Part shown: in pieces, positions 24,418 through 35,103 of the stretch
Layout: each line of letters begins with the position of its first letter
How positions within the stretch are numbered: the stretch's first letter is position 1
Source of the DNA: Corylus avellana
Taxonomy: Eukaryota > Streptophyta > Magnoliopsida > Fagales > Betulaceae
Length of the DNA: 64,000 nucleotides
Direction of reading: 5' to 3'
Assembly (NCBI RefSeq): GCF_901000735.1
Contig: NC_081551.1
Span: 7,932,608 to 7,996,607 of the forward strand
Position numbers and translations under genes: made by a program
Notes under the pieces: generated by a model
What the model saw: the letters and a program-made list of their open reading frames with translations, nothing else
The model's database searches: none
What the model was told of the DNA's origin: nothing

Positions 24418-27111
24418 GGAAAATTACACTAAATCCCTCCTAATTTACACATGATTTGCAAATATGTCACCAAACTTTAAAAAGATGACACTTGGCCTCC
24501 TTAAATTATCACTTTGTTGCAAGTTGCACCATTTGTTAACTTATGATGTTAAAATTTATGGACAATATTAGATGCGAAGTGCACATGAGAAATTACAAAA
24601 TAATAGTTCAAATTATCCTTAAAAATTTATAAAAATATTATTTAAAAATAAGAAAAAAATAATAATAATGAAAAGAAAGCTGAAGAGGTAGGGGGTTGGC
24701 CAAACCACCTCTCACAAAAGCTATAGTGGTTGTTCGGCTACCTCTAAATTGGTAAGGGGTGGCCAACCCACACTAAAGTCGGTAAAGGGGTGGCTAAAGC
24801 ATCCCCATGGTCTTTGGGGATGGTTCAACACCCCCCCCCCCTTCAACTATCTTTAATTATGTGATGCCCCAAAATATCAAAACCCTAAAAAAAGAATTTA
24901 TTAAAATACCTGCTTGTTTTAAGTCAATAATGCCCCATTAATTTTAAAGAGTTTTAATTATAACCATAAAAGTGATACTCTTTGTGGAGACATTATATTC
25001 GGAAAATAGCATAAAAGCCCAATTTCAGCTTTTGACCAAACGTTCGTTGAGGAACCACCGAATGTTCGAGCCCAACCCTTAGTGCGAACGTTCGACCAAG
25101 GACCACACCGAATGTTAGTTGACCAAATTGTAAACCATTGGACATTGGCCGAACCATTAGCCTGTAACCCTAGAACTACTATGTAACAGTACACCGAATG
25201 TTCGCACATAGTACCTAACATTCGGTGACAGTCTGAAAAGCAATTTTAACATATTATCCACATTTTCAAACCAAAGCATGCCGCTCCCTCTATAAATACC
25301 ATCTCCTTCTTACCCCAAACTCCACCCCTTCACTAGATACCCTAATTCTAAAGTGAGAAGATATTTTAGAGAAAGAATGAGGAGGTTTTGGAGTGGTTTA
25401 CCATCTTCAAGGTAAACTCTTCTAAACTCACTTGATTTTCATGTTATTCTTGTAATGTCCGTGCTCTTTACGAAGTCTTAAGATACCATGATGAGTTTGT
25501 GTTATCATTCTCTTTAAAAAGAGAAAATTGTTTTCAAGCATTTTAAAAACATCTCATGTTTGCTTAGGTTTGCATGTTGTTATGGTTTGTTATGTTACAT
25601 GCACCCATTAAGAACCTAATATGAGATTTGTTACATGATGATTTGAAGATAGGGGCTTTGCATGCATTTTGGCATCTAACCGAACATTCTTTGCATTATG
25701 ACTGAACGGTTGCCCTTGAGCCCAAAGGTTTAGCCATAAGTTAGAACATTTGAATAGTGTCCAGAATGTGTGAAATTAGGGTTTTTGTGACCTTAAGTTA
25801 GTTTGCTACTCGATAGGGCATTATGTCTTTAAAATAGGCTCCCTAGTACTGAGCATAACGATAAACTATATTTCGTTATAGCAGGGGTTCAAAATGTCTT
25901 AGGAATCGAGCGAGTTTTATGTTAGCTGATTGAGCACACGTATGTTATGAGCATAATTATTTTTTCATGTAACTTGATAAATGCCTTAATAACTTATTAA
26001 TAAGATGCATCGTATGATATGGTATACCGGTACGTGCGGTATAATGGTCATGAGCTTACTATATATACTTTATTCTATGGTCAAATGTGTGTGTGTGCGC
26101 GTGTTATACGGGTTTTGGATTCAATAAGTGTTTCGTGACCGGTGCATCCATGTTTGATTGACGGGTCACTACAGGAGGTACATCATTAGTACCATGGGCC
26201 ACCCGAGGTCGGACTCGGATAAACTGCTAGTGTTATGGACAGTAGCATACAATAGCTAGAGCACCAATATTGTATTACAAATCTCTTAAGACAGCGCCAA
26301 CCCTGCTGAGAATGGGTAATATCTCGGGTAGACCATGCATGATAGTTATAATCTATTAAAACATTAGTTTTTTGTATTAAAACTTGTAAACAGTTGTCGT
26401 TGGAATTATGCATATGTATCTCATAAACCAAAACTATATTTTTATGGTGTAATAACAGAGGCAACACCTCAATTGCTTACCAAAACAAATACATGTCTAT
26501 TACTGCATATAAACCAGAGCTCATTCTATACTCAACTATGAGATTTACTGACTAAGTCTTAGATTTATGCAGTATTTGTGGCTTGTTATGTTAACTGTTG
26601 AAAAGACTTTTAAAGGAAAGAACCTAGAGTCAGTTTTGCATACACTACGTTTAATTAGAATAACTATATCAATTAATAGCTCCAAGCCTATGATCGATGT
26701 AATTACATGCATACTTTATGATTATTAGATATCTCAGATTTGTCATTTTCATCTTCCGTTACATTTACTCTGAGCATGCTAGATGGGCGATCCCTTTAGT
26801 TAGTTACTAGTTAACTCAATTGGATGAATCGCTAGTAACCCTACCAAATGGTCAACGCCAATTTTGGGGGTGTTACACTTTATTTATTTATTTTTCTTTA
26901 TTTTTAATGCATTTTGTAATATAATTTGTAGAGATAATTTGGACATTTCAAGTAAAAACAAAAATAGCACGTGCACGTCATGTATGCTGTCCATTTTAAC
27001 ACCAGATATTAAAGAAGAGTTTAAATTGCAACAAAATGATAATTTCAAGGGGTAAAGTACCACATTTTAAAATTTGGTAACACCTTTACGAATCATGTTT
27101 TAGTTTTTTCC
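24418..27111. mobile_element. Inverted-repeat (Mutator-like MITE) element split by a solo LTR
   Basis: The left arm starts GGAAAATTACACTAAATCC (24418). The right arm, reversed, starts GGAAAAAACTAAAACATG (27111). Both arms continue with a 'CACCAAA(C/T)TTTAAAA' tract, a 'CCTTGAAATTATCA/CCTTAAATTATCA' tract and 'TTTGTTGCAA'. Between the arms is a complete LTR (24860-26877). No clean target duplication was found. Confidence 0.6.
24860..26877 (+). mobile_element. Probable solo LTR (Ty3/gypsy, Del/Tekay-like ends)
   Basis: Starts TGTGATGCCCCAAAAT and ends ATTTTGGGGGTGTTACA, the inverted ends seen in many plant chromovirus LTRs. A TATAAATA box at 25291-25298 sets plus orientation. The U3-like part has four or more ACCGAATGTTCG-type repeats (25020-25230). 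No primer binding site, gag or pol adjoins either end, hence solo LTR. A target duplication was not identified. Confidence 0.65.
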
Positions 27112-27785
27112 TTTTAGGGGAGAGTGGGGTTAAGTGTAGTTTTTTCATATTGCACATCACCTATTTTAGTGCATCATTTACTATTAGAGAATTATTTAGT
27201 ACTCCTATAATAGATGAGGTCTAGAAATGGTTATAGATGGACACACTCAAAAATGATAGGATAATTACAATTTACCACCATAAACTAACATATAATTTAC
27301 ATTATACCTATCAAATATCACCATATTCAACTGCAACCCCAATTTAAAAAGAGTAAATTACAGTTTCTTCTATAAAACTATCACATGTGTGTCATTTACC
27401 TTCCGTATCTTTAAATATATAGAATGTTAATTGTATATAAAAATAAATGTATCTTTTTATATATAGTGTATTTACATAGTAAATATATTATATATAAGTG
27501 TATTAAGAATACTTATAGTTATAGGTATACTATATGTATATATTTATGAAAGTTACTTGATGTAATGGCTTAGGAAAAAGCGTTAGCTACATCTACGCTA
27601 TCACTCCAAAATAACTAAAAAATTTGGAGCTTCTCTAGAATTCATTATAAAGCTTAGTTTCACCTAGTAACAAGGCAATGTGAGACTTAACACTCATGAC
27701 TCTTCTTATAAACTACTAACTATATATGGACTACTCATATCTTCCCAATATGGGACTGGGGTGCTACACCTAAGTACATGCATAA
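27112..27785. other. Intergenic AT-rich DNA, no gene seen
   Basis: Rich in TATA-type short repeats (27410-27550). No supported feature. Confidence 0.5.
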
Positions 27786-27794
27786 TAGTATATA

Positions 27795-28340
27795 GGGAAA
27801 AATATAAAAAAGCCCACTAAACTAATAGTCGTTTGCGATAGAGTCCATAATGTTCAAAAGGTACTAAAGCAGCCCATCAAATTACCAAAATGTATAAAAA
27901 AATGCCACTTTTTTATATATTCCTATAATACCCCTATTATTTTAACAAATAAAATAATAAAATAATTGTAAAAAAAAAAAATTGGAATAAATAAATAATT
28001 AGTCACTATAGTTGGACTAAATGACAAATTGCTTCATGCCGTATGAAAGTAAAATCAAAGATTCTTGAAATATTCCAAAAAAAAAAAACAATTTAGTCCC
28101 TAGAGTCAAATTCCGTAAAAAATTGTTTTTATTCGCCCTTTTTTTGTATTTTTAAATTTTTTTTGTTTTTTTGTTTTACAATTATTTTTTTGTTTTATTT
28201 GTTATAAGAATAGGGGTATTATAGGAATATAAAAAAAATAAGTGGCCTTTTTGATATATTTTGGTAGTTTGATGGGCTACTTTAGTACTTTTTGAACATG
28301 GTGAGGCTTTATATTTGGGGGGCTTTTTTATATTTTTCCC
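27795..28340. mobile_element. Mutator-type MITE with perfect 9-bp target duplication
   Basis: The ends are GGGAAAAATATAAAAAAGCC and its inverse. The inverted arms extend about 190 bp (shared tracts 'GTTCAAAA.GTACTAAAG', 'AGCCCATCAAA', 'CCTATAATACCCCTATT'). TAGTATATA flanks both sides exactly (27786-27794 and 28341-28349). There is no coding content. Confidence 0.9.
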
Positions 28341-28738
28341 TAGTATATAACTATAGTTAATATGTAAGCATAAATACAAGTAACCATATATAACTATTTA
28401 AGCAACTAGTATTTAAATAGACAATAGACTATAGTATAAGTACATAATGTGTATGCTTATGATGTAATATAGTATATACTATATAATCACTAGTACCCAT
28501 CTATTATATATCTATTTAGGTTACTAAGTATATAACTATATAGATAACTAGTATATAATATATGGTTAGTAATATATATATATTAGCAGAATACAACCAT
28601 AAATGATTAATTGATCAATTCAAATCCCTTGTCATTCCTTATCCAAAAAGAAGGGGGCATGGGTAATAACATGATAGTTGTGAGAGGGCCCCCTGCCAGA
28701 GTAAGCTCTCTGGTCCAAGCAGGTCCTTTGAGTGGGCC

Positions 28739-29134
28739 CCTCAATGTCGTCTCTTTGCCATTTGGGGTTATAATATGTTATAAGGGTTGAGTTGTTCACT
28801 CATTCAAGCAATGTGTAAGCTGGGTTTAGAATTCATGAGATAGTTCAATTCATATCATGTGCGGGGCTTAGAGCATTGAGATGACCTTTCCTTAGTATGA
28901 GAGGATCGAGAAGGACGCACCTATAGTGTACTAAGTATCATGCCCATGGTAAAAGGTAGGTAGCCAAGTGTGGAGTGGATAATTGTTGAAAGCATTTAAG
29001 TAGTAAGCTCACCCTAAGATGAGTGCTCTCCTATTCCGACTTTCTAGAGCCTCCGGTTGTACAATCAATACAATTATGGGTTCTTTGCTCCTGCAGGGAT
29101 GGAATGGAACAACATAAGTTTTGTGAATTCAAGA
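28739..29134 (+). pseudogene. Nuclear plastid insertion: 3' end of plastid 23S rRNA
   Basis: Matches my knowledge of the plastid 23S rRNA 3' region, in order: 'gggttataatatgtt', 'gagctgggtt'-like, 'cattgagatgacctttcc', 'gaaggacgcacctatagtgt', 'gtagccaagtgtggagtgga', 'gaaagcatttaagtagtaag', 'gatgagtgctctcctattcc' and 'agagcctccggt'. Differences from the plastid sequence are mostly C-to-T and G-to-A, as expected for methylated nuclear DNA. It is not a functional rRNA gene. The preceding 28350-28738 is not recognised. Confidence 0.88.
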
Positions 29135-29214
29135 GAAGGTCACAATGAGATGAGTCGTTTATCATTACAATAGGCGTCTAGTAGAAGTACAATTATGTAT
29201 GCAATTAAGACATC
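29135..29214 (+). pseudogene. Nuclear plastid insertion: 4.5S rRNA remnant
   Basis: Begins 'gaaggtcacaatgagatgag', matching plastid 4.5S rRNA with transitions, and continues through 'tttatcattacaatagg' and 'atgtatgcaattaagacatc'. The last 20 or so bases of 4.5S are missing. Downstream (29215-29383) is the plastid 4.5S-5S spacer ('cttgttcctatgtaattcta'), in which a segment starting 'cattgttcaa' is present twice in tandem. Confidence 0.85.
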
Positions 29215-29398
29215 CTTGTTCCTATGTAATTCTATCAATTCAATCAAGTACTCACTGTCTATTATCATTGTTCAATTGTTTGACCATATGAAAAAAGCAT
29301 TGTTCAACTCTTTGACAACATGGAAAAAATCAAAGGCATCTCCCTTTTCATCCTTTGGATAGATAGAGAGCCAGGCAGAGGCCTATGATATCTCCTTG

Positions 29399-29662
29399 TT
29401 AAACTACCAGTTATTCTAAAAGCTTAAACTTATAGGAAGATGTAAATTTAATCACTTAATCATTAGTTTAACACTCTCCCTCACGTGTGGACTCAAACTC
29501 CATTTTAATTAATTGGTGAGGCCCAACACGTAAAATATTTAACTTAAATGGAGGGTGAATTGATGGAGTCAAGGTTCGATCTCATAACCTTTGACTCTGA
29601 TACCATGTTAAATCACTAGTTTTCCTAAAAGTTTAAGTTTTTAAGATAACTGGTGGTTTAAC
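29399..29662. mobile_element. Foldback MITE-like element
   Basis: The arms TTAAACTACCAGTTATTCTAAAAG and, inverted, TTAAACCACCAGTTATCTTAAAAA lie at the two ends, with 'CTTAAACTT' on both. The middle has 'ctccctcacgtgtggac'. The target duplication is unclear. Confidence 0.6.
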
Positions 29663-31091
29663 ATGGTATCACTAACAGGCTAACGCCAATGGTTAGATCT
29701 TGTATTGCAATTTTTTTTTTCTCTCTACTTCATTTTTCTCCTCTAATCATTTTATCTCTGATTTTAACATGTATTAGAGAAGAAAATGATCTATGAGATC
29801 CATTGCTTGCCTAAAAAATAGAAAAAATGACATCTCATATTCTTTGTTTCGTTTAGCAAACAAAAAAAAAAAAAAGCCCCAAATAGGCAGATGTTTTGGC
29901 CCTTGTGGCCCATTTCAGGCCCATAGTTGGCTCATTCCGGCCACAATAGCCGATGTCAAGATTCCAGCCAAAAGTAGCCGGTGTCAAAATTCCAGCCAAA
30001 AGTTGCATATGTCAAAATTTCGTTCAAGGTAACCGATGCTAGGCAAAAAGTTGCGGATGCTCAAATCCAGGCCATTCAAGTTCAAGAGTAGCCGATATTT
30101 CAAATCAGGTGTCATCAACTCCAACCACCCGATATGTTCAAGATCAATGATCACTAACGGACCGTTCATCTTGCGAGGCATATTAAGGATATAAATCTTT
30201 TGGATTAAATGTTGATTTTGTATTCCCTAAATCAAAGGATTTAGATAATATTTGTTAAGCCTGATTTAAGGAATATGTTTGTATTTGAAATATTTCAAAT
30301 CACATGTAAAGCTCTATAAATAGACATATGTACTCAAATCATAAATCAAGGAAATATGTCGCCTTATAGGGTTTAGTGTGTGGATGTAGACTATTATGCC
30401 GAACTACCCTAACCTCTATATTTATTATATTTCCTTTATTTGTTATTATTATTATTATTCCATTTATCACATTATGTGTTTCTATACTCCTCTAGTAAAA
30501 ATTTGGCCTCACAATCATAGCCAAAACACTTTTCTATTATGGCTTTCTTCATTAATGGTTTGATATTTTGGTGTCCTAAGCATGGAGAAACCACACCAAC
30601 TCATCTAGAACTTGGTGGTTAAACACTAATGCGGTGACGATACTATAGGGGAGGTCCCATAGAAAAATAGCATAACACTCTCGTTGTTATTATTTTTCAA
30701 TGCTAAAAAGAAAAAAGAAAAAAAAAAGAAAAAAAGAAGAAGAAATAAAACTTATTCAAAGAGAAATGGGCGTAGGTAATAACAGTTCCATACCCTTCGT
30801 TAGAGCATTTCTAGCAGTCTTTATAAATTAGTTTTTTAGCTAAATTTAACTATTATGCCTTATTTTCTTGCTTCAACCGTCTTTGTAAAATATAACTTTT
30901 CTCAATAATTGATACAGTAAACTTTCATATTACTATAACAATTTTTAAGTAATATTTTATTATATAAGGAAATGATAAAAAATAATAAAATAATATTTAA
31001 TTATAGTAGATAGTTAAAATAGATAATGTCAAAAAAAAAAAAAAAAAAAAGATAGTTAAAATAGATGTTTTGTTGAAGTGTGTAGTAAAAA
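29663..31091. other. Intergenic DNA, no gene seen
   Basis: Short open frames near 29793 and 29984 have no recognisable domain. An LTR-like AT-rich stretch with a 'ctctataaatag' TATA motif at about 30312 may be part of a solo LTR, but its ends could not be defined. There is an ATT microsatellite near 30445. Confidence 0.4.
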
Positions 31092-31254
31092 AGGGAAGTG
31101 CTAAAGAACCAAACAAATGAATTCAGAATTTTTTTTTAAACTGACGTAGTAGACAAGAGAGAGGGAATTGCATTTTTTTTTTAATTTAAAAACCCTTGCC
31201 ACGTTAGTTTGAAAATTTTTCTGGGTTCATTTGTTTGGCTCTCTAACACTTCTC
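31092..31254. mobile_element. Mutator-type MITE, sibling of 10953-11124
   Basis: Same terminal arms ('GAAGTGCTA..GAACCAAACAAATGAATTCAGAA' and its inverse 'TTCATTTGTTTGGCTCTCTAACACTTC') and same core ('ggaattgcatttttttt', 'aaaacccttgccac') as the copy inside the LINE. The flanks share only an imperfect TAGTAA-type duplication. Confidence 0.8.
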
Positions 31255-32154
31255 TTAGTAACTAAAATAAAAAAAAAAATTATATTTTGAATAGTTAAAA
31301 TGAAAATCATTGCTGGAGATGCTCTAAGATTTTAGTATTAAAATAGACAAAAAGTTGAGTACATGATCCGCACAAGAAAATTTTTTACTTAAAAAACTCA
31401 AATTGTCCTTGGCCTCCTTTACATAAGAGCAATTTTAGTATTTTGAGTTAAAGATTTGTATGCATCACATGTGCAACTTTGTGTCCATTTCAATATCACA
31501 ATCTAGTTAAAGGGTGTAAGAATGACAATAAAAATGAAAATTTGAAGGACCAAATATCGAAAATTGAAGTTTGAAAATGATTGGCCATATACTTTTGAAA
31601 AAGAAATCTCCAAATATAAAATAAAATAATGATTAGTGAAATGGAAAAGTTTGTAGAATGTGGAAGCATGAATGGATATACAAGTGGAGAGTAAGGATTA
31701 AGAAATCATAAACGCATGGATAGTTTTGTGTAATGGGCAACGCGATGTAATTATTAGGACACCACAACTTTTGGTGTCCCAAAGCAAAAAAAGTGGTACA
31801 TAAAATATATACATTAAAGCATATTTCGCCGGCCAAAAACGGTACAACTCCCTCAGATTATGGCTTTTCCTAAGATTTTCCTATTTCGTTAAGCAGTATA
31901 TATGTTAACAATGTCACGATGCGGAATATGATAACAACGACAGGATATGACTTTCTCTTATTATTATAAAGGTGATAATGTAGACAACTGTAGATCCAAA
32001 CAATCTAGATGGTCTGAAAAGAATTAGAGGGAGTTGGAGTTTGGATCTAACAATTTTTAACACGATCTTTGATTTCGAACTTAATGCATAATTAGCGGTT
32101 TAAGATTGAGGGGTTTGACCGGTTAAATTAAATGGGTAAGGTGGTGGTTCAAGG
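31255..32154. other. Intergenic DNA, no gene seen
   Basis: AT-rich. The 67-codon minus frame at 31633-31836 shows no domain. Confidence 0.5.
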
Positions 32155-32408
32155 TTAAGATCTCCTAAAATTTTCTTTAAATTTGAGATTCTCGAATTTA
32201 TAAATCTTTGTCGTTCATCTCATCTAAGTACCTAAAATAAGCCATGTTTCAGCATTTAATGAGGAAATATGGCTTATTAAATTCCTTGAGGGTAGCTTCC
32301 TTAATAAATGCTGAAACAAAGCTTATTTTAGACGCTTAGATAAAATGAACGGTTGAAATTTATGAATTTAAGAATCTTAAATTTAAAGAAAATTATATGA
32401 GATCTTAA
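32155..32408. mobile_element. Palindromic MITE, about 254 bp
   Basis: Nearly the whole element is one inverted repeat. TTAAGATCTCCTAAAATTTTC starts the left arm and the inverse of TTAAGATCTCATATAATTTTC ends the right. Both arms carry 'TTTAAATTTGAGATTCT'-like, 'CGTTCAT' and 'TGTTTCAGCATTTA' tracts. The target duplication may be only TTA/TAA. Confidence 0.75.
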
Positions 32409-32424
32409 TCTGTGGTTCAATGAC

Positions 32425-32600
32425 CTAATAAAATTTCTAAAGTGATTAAGTAAAAACTAGAGCATGGGTTCGAATCCCACAATAGGAATCTTCATGTCTA
32501 ATTAGTGTAAACCACCTTAATTCTTATTGATGCCCTAATATGGTTGAATTAAGTTATGGCTTAATTGGACTTGAGAGAGCACCTGCGATTATCACCGTTT
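32425..32600 (+). repeat. SINE-like sequence with RNA polymerase III B-box
   Basis: 'GGTTCGAATCC' at about 32467-32477 is a perfect match to the tRNA B-box consensus. It is followed by a tract reading 'ataggaatcttcatgtctaa' and then 'tagtgtaaaccac'. The tract recurs in diverged form at about 41740-41810. The A-box is not clear and no 3' tail was proven, so the SINE identity is tentative. Confidence 0.4.
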
Positions 32601-34025
32601 ATGTCTCTTCTATGTGGCTCCCAGTGAGTAAATGTCACTATAGTCACACTTATATAAAATAGCCACAGTTGATTTTTATCATGTCTTTTTTGAGTTATAA
32701 AAAAGGTTAGATTATGATTCATCTATATAATCTTATATACTCTTACATCAACATGACCAAAACCCGACGCAGAACACATGAATTGCTACCCATACGTGAG
32801 GGTGATGATTTTTTCAGTCAATTTGAGATAAGCAAGCAAAACCCAATTATAATAAAGTTTGTTCTAATTTTTAGAACCTAAAAGAGTTACTAATTCGGAG
32901 AAAAAGATTGGGCCTCAAGTTCTCAATTCTCAAGTCATTCTTTTGACAAGTCTTAAATTTTTTTTTGTCATAAGCTGGCTTTCAACTATTTAATTGCCCC
33001 GTCGTCATTCCCAATCGCCCAGCTTATTGCTCATTCGACTATAAATAATATCATAATTAAAAAAAAGAAAAAAAAAAAAAAATCAAGAGTGCTCATCACC
33101 CATCAGTTGAATAGTCATCCAAATTTATTAACACCATTATTGATAGTTTATCTAAAATATAAATATTAATTAGTTTTTAGTGAAAATAATGCAATTCATT
33201 TCTTTTTCTTGCACGAAATAATGCGACCTTTGTATTCATGGTTTAGGACAACAATTCGTGTTTGTTTGTTTAATTTAAATTATGTCGAGACATGAAATTA
33301 AAATTATATAATTTAACATTAATTTGATCTATTTTAATTAAATATGTCAGACTCTTTAATTCTAGTACTTTAATTTTGTGACAGGTTTGCAGGTTGTATA
33401 AAAAATTATTATACTTAAATATCTTTTTTGACATATCTGTACAAGAAGGAAAAAAGGGAAAAGGTGGATTCGTACTAGTGATCACCGATTCATGAAGCGT
33501 GGTTCTTAATTAATTGAGTTTTCCATTGAGAGTTAGCCTTGAATGTTATGTGTTGGGTTCGAGATGTATCGATAGATAAATATAAAACTATATAAATAAA
33601 CTATAATTTAATAAATTAATTAAATATATTAGACCCATCAATCCTAATTCACTAAAATGGTTTCTAGCTAATAAAATGGATCTAGATGACCAAAAGAAAT
33701 CCATTAAAAAACAATTTGAAACACATTCATAAGAATTCTAATTAGTGGTCAATGGGACCACCCGACATTTCTTTTCTTTCCTCAAAATCCCCCATCTTCA
33801 TTAAAACGGGCCCCAAGTCTCCTTAGGCCAACCTGGTAGACAGGGACCCACCTACACAAACACATCCAACTCATATCTTCCCCCACAGCCCCCAATTCCA
33901 ATTGCCTACCTGTCAACACACACGCGACCCCAACCGATGTCCCTCGCTCCAACCGTCCATTTTCTCCGCATTCTCCTCACCTTCCTATTTTCACTTCACA
34001 AATTCTCTCCTTTTCTTTTTCTTTC
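32601..34025. other. Intergenic DNA, no gene seen
   Basis: AT-rich, with no supported coding region. The 33760-34020 stretch is C-rich and may belong to the upstream region of the gene at 35104. Confidence 0.45.
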
Positions 34026-34386
34026 GGGTAAAATCTACTTAAAAATTACAGTTTAATGACAATTTACTTTTCAAACTATTAATTATAATAATTTATCTTT
34101 TAAATTATAAAAAATATAATAATAAACTCTACAATGTTTGTAAAATGACGAAATTATCTCCATAAAATTTTTAATAAGACAAAAATACTTTTAAAAATTT
34201 GAAAAAAAATAAATAAATGTTAGTATTTTAGATTTTATTTTAATAAGGATAATTTCATCATTTTGTTAAAATTAAGGGTACATTATCATTATTTTGATAA
34301 TTTTGAGGATAAATTGTTGCAATTGATAGTTTGAGGATAGATTGTTATTGAGTCGAAAGTTTGAAGAAATTAAGTGGACTTTACCC
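34026..34386. mobile_element. Mutator-type MITE, 361 bp
   Basis: The ends are GGGTAAAATCTACTTAA and the inverse of GGGTAAAGTCCACTTAA, with long AT-rich inverted arms. The flanks TTTTCTTTC and TTTTATTTT are a possible 9-bp duplication with two differences. Confidence 0.65.
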
Positions 34387-35017
34387 TTTTATTTTTTTTA
34401 ACAATAAAATTTTTTTAACAATCACACAAGTTGTAATTACCTATCGGAATCACTAGTAATTTGAATCAATATTATGAAAAAATACTGTATTAATTTATGT
34501 AGTTTACTTAATTTACAATTAACCGCATATAATATCAAAATAAACTTAAAATTTAATTTCTATAGTCAAATTTTACTCACTAATATAATAAAATCTATTT
34601 AAATAAAATTGTAATTCATGTTCTATTTAAGTAAGTCTCACACGGTAAGTTAACGTAATTTAGCTGTAGGAACAAAATAATTTTTTTTGTCATATTTCAA
34701 AGACTTCTAAGTTCATCTTAATATGTATTACAAATCAAGTAAATAAGATGGATTGATTTTACAATTATTTTTTTCCTAATTATTATTCAAATTACTAATA
34801 ACTAAAAAAAAAAATTAAGATAAATGCTTATCCATGAGGACTGTGAGATCCACAGCTGGCGGTGACCCTCAGATTTCTCTTTTATGGTTTTATTTATTTT
34901 TATTTTTTTGAAAAAAAATGAGAAAAATGAAACGAAAACATATTTACTATTTTAGTAATGTTTGTTCGCGGGAGAAGAAATGTCGGGACTGGAAGACAAC
35001 CGCCGAATTTGTGTGTC

Positions 35018-35024
35018 TATAAAA
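35018..35024 (+). promoter_or_regulatory. TATA box of the acidic-protein gene
   Basis: TATAAAA lies 80 bases upstream of the ATG at 35104 and is followed by a CT/GA-rich leader. This spacing fits a plant core promoter with a short 5' UTR. Confidence 0.65.
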
Positions 35025-35103
35025 GGAGGTCTCTCTTGGCTTTCCAAAAAGCTCTTTTTAGAGAGAGAAAAAAAAAGAAAGAAAAAAACTTTTTTAGAAG
35101 GAG

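Noticed and set aside
24851..26882. CTTTA as the 5-bp target duplication of the solo LTR
   Set aside because: The left CTTTA is separated from the TGTGATG start by four bases, so it does not abut the LTR end.
28739..29214. Functional rRNA genes
   Set aside because: The plastid 23S end and 4.5S are truncated and carry many transitions and a deletion. The flanks are nuclear repeat DNA, so this is a nuclear plastid insertion.
32460..32480. tRNA gene at the GGTTCGAATCC motif
   Set aside because: No cloverleaf can be formed around it. Only the B-box is tRNA-like.
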